Of a stretch of DNA of 9,891 bases, positions 7,085-9,891 are shown piece by piece. Each line of letters begins with the position of its first letter. Positions within the stretch are counted from its first letter, which is position 1. The stretch comes from Bacteroidales bacterium UBA1189 (GTDB lineage: Bacteria; Bacteroidota; Bacteroidia; Bacteroidales; Bacteroidaceae): NCBI GenBank assembly GCA_002309805.1, contig DBYJ01000028.1:11539-21429 (forward strand). The letters are read 5' to 3'. The position numbers were made by a program, and so were the translations under genes. The notes beneath the pieces are model-generated. The model saw only the letters and a list, made by a program, of their open reading frames with translations. It made no database searches and was not told the DNA's origin.

Positions 7085-7930
7085 ATGAAGATACAATTTA
7101 TTAGCCTTGCCTCCGGCAGTTCGGGCAACTGCTACTACTTGGGCGTTGCTCCATCCGAAACCCCTCTTTTGGAAAAGGAGGGTGAGGCTTACGGCATTTT
7201 CATTGATGGCGGCATCGCTGTGCGCACTATTCGTCAGGATTTGCGCGCCGTCGGCATACCTTTCGAGCGTGTCTCGGCCGTCTTCGTGACCCACGACCAT
7301 GCCGACCACATCAAGGCACTCGGTACTCTCGGCGAGCGTTGCAACCTGCCCATTTATGCCACGCGCGAAACCCACGTCGGCATCAACCGCAACTATGTCA
7401 CTACGCAGAAACTCATCTCTTCCATGCACTATGTCGAGAAGGACGTTCCTCTCCGCTTCCGCGACTTTACCCTCACCCCTTTCGCCGTGCCCCACGATGC
7501 CAACGATACCGTCGGCTACTGCGTAGAAATCTTTGGCCGAACGTTCGTCTTCGCTACAGATACCGGTCATATAACCGACACCGCTTCCGCATATATCGAC
7601 CGAGCCAACTACCTCATCATAGAGGCTAACTATGATCCCGATATGCTGCGGCGCGGCCCCTATCCTCCCCACCTCAAACGTCGTATCACAGGACCCAACG
7701 GTCATCTTAGCAACGAGGAAACTGCTGCCTATTTGGCCGAGCATCTTGCTCCCCACACCTCCCACGTTTGGCTTTGCCATCTTAGTGCTGAAAACAATCA
7801 CCCCGACCTTGCCTACAAGACCGTTGAGTGGCGTCTCCGCGAGCGCGGCATTATTGCCGGCAAGGACTTCCATCTCGCAGCCCTCAAGCGCACCACCCCC
7901 TCCGATCTCTTCGAGTTCGAAGTAGAATAG
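7085..7930 (+). CDS. YycJ/WalJ-like metallo-beta-lactamase-fold hydrolase
   Basis: A cytoplasmic metal-dependent hydrolase of the MBL fold, 281 residues. It opens with FISLASGSSGNCYYLG, typical of the YycJ/WalJ group, which is linked to DNA-repair nuclease or cell-wall-regulation roles in Firmicutes; the role in Bacteroidetes is not settled. Metal ligands are visible: H70-D-H72-A-D74-H75 (THDHADH), H137 in PHDAND, D159 in ATDTGH, and a late histidine, H232 in LCHLS; H207 lies in GHLSNEE. Residues about 21-36, including TPLLEKEG, look like an insertion compared with the family pattern, where YYLG is closely followed by the GIFIDGGI strand; a DNA palindrome encodes its core. It is probably cotranscribed with tamL (12-bp gap). 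The fold is secure; the substrate is unknown. Confidence 0.92.
   Translation: MKIQFISLASGSSGNCYYLGVAPSETPLLEKEGEAYGIFIDGGIAVRTIRQDLRAVGIPFERVSAVFVTHDHADHIKALGTLGERCNLPIYATRETHVGINRNYVTTQKLISSMHYVEKDVPLRFRDFTLTPFAVPHDANDTVGYCVEIFGRTFVFATDTGHITDTASAYIDRANYLIIEANYDPDMLRRGPYPPHLKRRITGPNGHLSNEETAAYLAEHLAPHTSHVWLCHLSAENNHPDLAYKTVEWRLRERGIIAGKDFHLAALKRTTPSDLFEFEVE
7161..7183. repeat. Palindrome within the hydrolase gene
   Basis: CCCTC (7162-7166) and TTTT (7167-7170) face AAAA (7173-7176) and GAGGG (7178-7182) across a GG centre, with one bulged G at 7177. It encodes residues about 26-33 (TPLLEKEG), within the apparent insertion after YYLG. It resembles palindromic elements that become in-frame peptide insertions; whether it is dispersed in this genome is unknown. 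Confidence 0.55.
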
Positions 7931-7957
7931 ATTGCTGATTGTGGTTTTTGCTTTTAA

Positions 7958-8065
7958 AGTGACGGGTTATTAACCTTCGTTTCCTATAACAAACGGGTCT
8001 TTCGCAGGGCAGTTTCCTTTTTAACCTGTCACTATAGACGAAGTGCGTTGCTCAGTCTTGCCCTG
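7958..8065 (+). repeat. Interleaved inverted repeats in convergent spacer (possible structured RNA)
   Basis: The arms AGTGACGGGTTA (7958-7969) and TAACCTGTCACT (8022-8033) form 12 pairs, one of them G-U in + strand RNA. The loop holds a smaller hairpin, CGTTT (7978-7982) / AAACG (7991-7995). A third pair, CAGGGCA (8005-8011) / TGCCCTG (8059-8065), crosses the first, as in a pseudoknot. GGTTA-T-TAACC (7965-7975) offers a competing fold. No promoter box and no T-tract after the stem are seen, so it could be the 3' UTR of the hydrolase transcript, a small RNA or a repeat relic. Confidence 0.4.
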
Positions 8066-8080
8066 TTTTTTGCAGTCCGC

Positions 8081-8103
8081 TAACGTTTTTTTATCAAACG
8101 TTA
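8081..8103. repeat. Perfect 8-bp hairpin, possible weak terminator
   Basis: TAACGTTT (8081-8088) and AAACGTTA (8096-8103) pair perfectly around a 7-base loop. It lies between the convergent hydrolase and SAM-methyltransferase genes, where a two-way terminator would be expected. The stem is AT-rich and no strong T-tract follows on either strand, so termination is only a suggestion. Confidence 0.35.
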
Positions 8104-8109
8104 TTTCTC

Positions 8110-8148
8110 CAGAGTTTAACTCTGTGCGCTCAGAATCAAACTCTGTAC
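8110..8148. repeat. Two direct copies of a CAGAGTTTAACTCTG-type palindrome
   Basis: The unit at 8110-8127 and the unit at 8131-8148 match at 14 of 18 positions. The first contains CAGAGTT-T-AACTCTG, a perfect palindrome of 7-bp arms; the second (CAGAATCAAACTCTG) keeps 5 of 7 pairs. They sit just downstream of the leftward SAM-methyltransferase stop codon. No T-tract follows, so a repeat-element or binding-site reading is as good as a terminator. Confidence 0.5.
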
Positions 8149-8174
8149 TATGGGGAAAAAGACGCTGCCGTTAT

Positions 8175-8861
8175 TTACTTTTCCTTTAGCGAAGGAGCTT
8201 GGCATTTAGGTGTGTATAACCACATGGAATACTTTTGAGGACAAGACCACATGCAAAGTCCATACTTCCGGTAGCAAGTTCTACGGAACACCAGTTTCCA
8301 TCCCTCACGTTCTTTCAAATAGTAGCCATTAATCTGATCAGTCATATAATATAGCTTGACAGGGTGGGTCAATTGTTGTTCCAGCAGTTGGATAAAACGC
8401 ATGAAATAATCCGTTTCGAAAGGACGGAAAAGATAAATCACCGTATATTCATCATATTGCTGACTAAAGGCATCACCTTCTATTAATCGCACCTTGTTCT
8501 GAGGAAAACGCTGTAACCACTTGCGGGCGACAGCCGCCGTTGTGGGATTCATCTCTATACCAGTTATGCGGCCAGGGAATTTTCGGCTTAACATGTAGGC
8601 CAACAAGCGTCCCTTGCCACATCCCACATCCACAAAACTATCGTCAGCCGTAAAATCCGCGTCAGAAAAGATTTCATCCAGCGTCCAGTAGCAAGTGGCA
8701 GAATAAGATGTACCGCCTTCAACACTCGTTGCATCTTTCTTAGCCAACGAAAAGCCACAGATGGAGCGGTCTCGAATGGCATCATATAGTCGCACAATCT
8801 GATAGGTCAAGCGCTGATAAATAATCCGCGGGTTTTTTATTGCTTTGATTATTTTATTCAT
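8175..8861 (-). CDS. Class I SAM-dependent methyltransferase, substrate unknown
   Basis: A 228-residue Rossmann-fold methyltransferase. SAM-binding motif I is FVDVGCGKGR (76-85), the ribose-binding acidic residue is probably E103 in ITGIEMN, and D130 in LIEGDAF fits motif III. Motif IV reads VIYLFRPF (141-148); relatives of this type, as I recall them, usually have Asn in place of R146. The first 40 residues are basic and helical (KNPRIIYQRLTYQIVRLYDAIRDR), and the C-terminal part is rich in Cys, Trp and Tyr (CMWSCPQKYSMWLY, 203-216). There is no signal peptide or membrane segment. The gene stands alone on the minus strand, is more AT-rich than the genes to its left, and has a good promoter about 70 bp upstream. 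It is unlike the SpoU enzyme at 4014. The substrate cannot be inferred. Confidence 0.88.
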   Translation of the reverse strand: MNKIIKAIKNPRIIYQRLTYQIVRLYDAIRDRSICGFSLAKKDATSVEGGTSYSATCYWTLDEIFSDADFTADDSFVDVGCGKGRLLAYMLSRKFPGRITGIEMNPTTAAVARKWLQRFPQNKVRLIEGDAFSQQYDEYTVIYLFRPFETDYFMRFIQLLEQQLTHPVKLYYMTDQINGYYLKEREGWKLVFRRTCYRKYGLCMWSCPQKYSMWLYTPKCQAPSLKEK

Positions 8862-8933
8862 TATACTTTATTTTTTCTTTTGAAACAATACCGTATCTGT
8901 TGGTGCTCATCATACCTGCCTCTATTTTGCTTG

Positions 8934-8965
8934 CAAAAATAAGAAGAAGTAAGCAAAAGGCCAAA
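8934..8965 (-). promoter_or_regulatory. Promoter of the SAM-methyltransferase gene, overlapped by an inverted repeat
   Basis: Read leftward, TTTG lies at 8965-8962 and TATTTTTG at 8941-8934, separated by exactly 20 bp: a full Bacteroidetes -33/-7 pair. Transcription would begin near 8928, about 67 bases before the ATG at 8861. An inverted repeat TATTTTGC (8923-8930) / GCAAAAATA (8933-8941, one bulged A) covers the -7 box and start point, so it may be an operator. Confidence 0.65.
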
Positions 8966-8986
8966 TGAATATGATCTTTTGTTATT

Positions 8987-9037
8987 CTTGCGCCCAATTG
9001 GCATAAGACAAAAGGGCGTAAGACCTATTTTTGGTCT
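8987..9037. repeat. Adjacent inverted repeats between divergent promoters
   Basis: CTTGCGCCC (8987-8995) pairs with GGGCGTAAG (9014-9022) apart from one G-T, with an 18-base loop that includes most of the palindrome CCAATTGG (8994-9001). Immediately next to it AGACC (9021-9025) pairs with GGTCT (9033-9037). Both lie upstream of the leftward promoter and of the likely rightward one. No gene or riboswitch pattern is recognised here. Confidence 0.4.
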
Positions 9038-9101
9038 ATTGGGTAACGAGGTTTTAAGAATAATTATCATACTTGATTCGCTGTGCTAACGAAAAAACGC
9101 A

Positions 9102-9109
9102 TACTTTTG
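9102..9109 (+). promoter_or_regulatory. -7 promoter element for the 9144 lipoprotein gene
   Basis: TACTTTTG at 9102-9109 matches TAnnTTTG and would start transcription near 9116, giving a leader of about 28 bases. The -33 region is weak (TTCG at 9077-9080, 21-bp spacing). Two other matches are less likely: TATTTTTG at 9026-9033 has no -33 partner, and TAGGTTTG at 9132-9139 sits too close to the start codon. Confidence 0.5.
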
Positions 9110-9143
9110 TGAACTGAAATAGGTTTAGTCATAGGTTTGTATT

Positions 9144-9734
9144 ATGAAAAAATTGATTGTCATTTTATTATCCGATATAGCGGTAATGGGCGGTTTTTGT
9201 TCATGTAATTCATATAAATCTTCTGGGGATGCGGCACGCAAGGTGAAGAAAGGGGCGTTTGTGATGTCGGAGAACGACAGTACTTTTGATATTCTGGCTA
9301 CGGATGTTTATGACAGCATCTCCTTTTCCATGCGTATGGTTGAAGGCGCACAATGGGATATCACCTTGAAAGAAACTGCTGTCAATGAGGGGGAAGAACG
9401 CAGTTATGAAACTTGTTATATGGGAGCGAATGATTTGAAATACTGTTTCCATCGGGAGGGATTTGAGGATTCTGACACGCTTTATGGATGGAAAGTCAAT
9501 TTGCTTAAAGGCAATTCAATCCTCCTAAATAATGAAGGAAACAGTCTGAAAGTCTTCGGCAAAGAGTATGGAAAAAAGGTGACCTTATTTACATCAGATG
9601 ATAGGCTAATAGCAGAAAAGGCTGTTGACAAGGCAACCCTTGAGTTTCAAATCCCTGCTGGAGTTGAATTAATCAAAGTGGATGTCGCCCAGAACGGAGG
9701 GATGCACGTCGTGTTTAATTATCCGATGAGATAG
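9144..9734 (+). CDS. Probable lipoprotein of unknown function
   Basis: A 196-residue protein I do not recognise. It begins MKKLIVILL with a short hydrophobic core and Cys at 19 and 21; F18-C-S-C21 is a plausible but imperfect lipobox, so lipidation and anchoring in a membrane facing the periplasm are likely, not proven. The mature part has no transmembrane segment. Residues about 35-110 alternate acidic turns with short strands, and the last third (KVTLFTSDDRLIAEKA, LEFQIPAGVELIKVDV) reads like beta strands, suggesting a small beta-sandwich. The gene is AT-rich compared with tamL and ileS and is preceded by its own -7 box. It diverges from the SAM methyltransferase. ATG at 9144 is the only Met that gives a signal peptide. 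It is likely a real gene; the function is open. Confidence 0.75.
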   Translation: MKKLIVILLSDIAVMGGFCSCNSYKSSGDAARKVKKGAFVMSENDSTFDILATDVYDSISFSMRMVEGAQWDITLKETAVNEGEERSYETCYMGANDLKYCFHREGFEDSDTLYGWKVNLLKGNSILLNNEGNSLKVFGKEYGKKVTLFTSDDRLIAEKAVDKATLEFQIPAGVELIKVDVAQNGGMHVVFNYPMR

Positions 9735-9811
9735 TGGGGAGTATTTTTGTGGATAATCTGGCTGCAAAAACCTAAAAAAAGAGGGTCTGACGTGAAAAAA
9801 ACGGGAAAACG

Positions 9812-9843
9812 TTTGGAGGGTTCGGAAAAAGGCAGTACCTTTG
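9812..9843 (+). promoter_or_regulatory. Consensus Bacteroidetes promoter of the tRNA gene
   Basis: TTTG at 9812-9815 and TACCTTTG at 9836-9843, with 20 bp between, match the -33/-7 consensus exactly. Transcription would begin around 9850, about 19 bases before the mature tRNA end. This is the strongest promoter in the window and supports the taxonomic call. Confidence 0.8.
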
Positions 9844-9868
9844 CCGCGCTTTTTGAAAAAAGCAAGTT

Positions 9869-9891
9869 GCACCCTTAGCTCAGTTGGTAGA
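9869..9891 (+). tRNA. tRNA gene, 5' end only (possibly tRNA-Lys)
   Basis: The last 23 bases read as the acceptor 5' strand GCACCCT, then TA, then a D-arm start (GCTCAGTTGGTAGA) with the usual GG. The anticodon is beyond the window. The 5' sequence resembles Bacteroidales tRNA-Lys as I remember it, but identity cannot be fixed from this fragment. Confidence 0.88.

Noticed and set aside
6734..7873. 379-residue minus-strand frame opposite tamL and the hydrolase
   Set aside because: It runs antisense to two well-supported genes, has no recognisable motif and reflects their codon bias.
8861..9070. 69-residue minus-strand frame ending on the SAM-methyltransferase start codon (TAATG overlap)
   Set aside because: It runs across the predicted promoter and hairpins and has no family-like sequence; the overlap is probably chance.
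9742..9749. TATTTTTG as a promoter after the lipoprotein gene
   Set aside because: No -33 partner, and the tRNA has a full consensus promoter closer by.

Overview
The window looks like a chromosomal segment of a Bacteroidales bacterium, most likely Prevotella or a close relative. Three things point there: the gene order ileS, TraR/DksA-like gene, lspA, DUF4296 lipoprotein gene; a TamL-type outer-membrane lipoprotein; and promoters of the Bacteroidetes type (TTTG, about 20 bp, TAnnTTTG) rather than sigma70 boxes. Start codons generally lack a strong Shine-Dalgarno sequence and have A-rich leaders, which also fits.

Layout. Positions 1-4001 carry a rightward cluster: the 3' part of ileS, a small TraR/DksA-like regulator, lspA (overlapping its neighbour by one base) and a DUF4296 lipoprotein gene. 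A SpoU/TrmH-type RNA methyltransferase lies leftward at 4014-4781, tail to tail with the lipoprotein gene and divergent from the next pair. Positions 4868-7930 hold tamL (outer-membrane Omp85 lipoprotein) and a YycJ/WalJ-like metallo-beta-lactamase-fold hydrolase, 12 bp apart. A gene-free, repeat-rich 244-bp convergent spacer follows (7931-8174). Then comes a more AT-rich, probably accessory part: a leftward class I SAM methyltransferase (8175-8861), a 282-bp divergent promoter region, and an unrecognised probable lipoprotein (9144-9734). The window ends in the first 23 bases of a tRNA gene with a consensus Bacteroidetes promoter.

Functionally, most of this is housekeeping: tRNA charging, stringent-response-type RNA polymerase control, lipoprotein maturation, rRNA/tRNA methylation and outer-membrane assembly. 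LspA would process the three predicted lipoproteins in the window (DUF4296 protein, TamL, the 9144 protein). I found no defence system, mobile element with a transposase, CRISPR array or biosynthetic cluster.

The most unusual content is short repeats inside or against genes: octamers in the interdomain linker of the RNA methyltransferase, a palindrome in an apparent insertion in the hydrolase, heptamers in a lipoprotein signal peptide, a repeat-like block before the DksA-like gene, and stacked inverted repeats in the convergent spacer. Whether these are dispersed families in the genome cannot be decided from this window alone.
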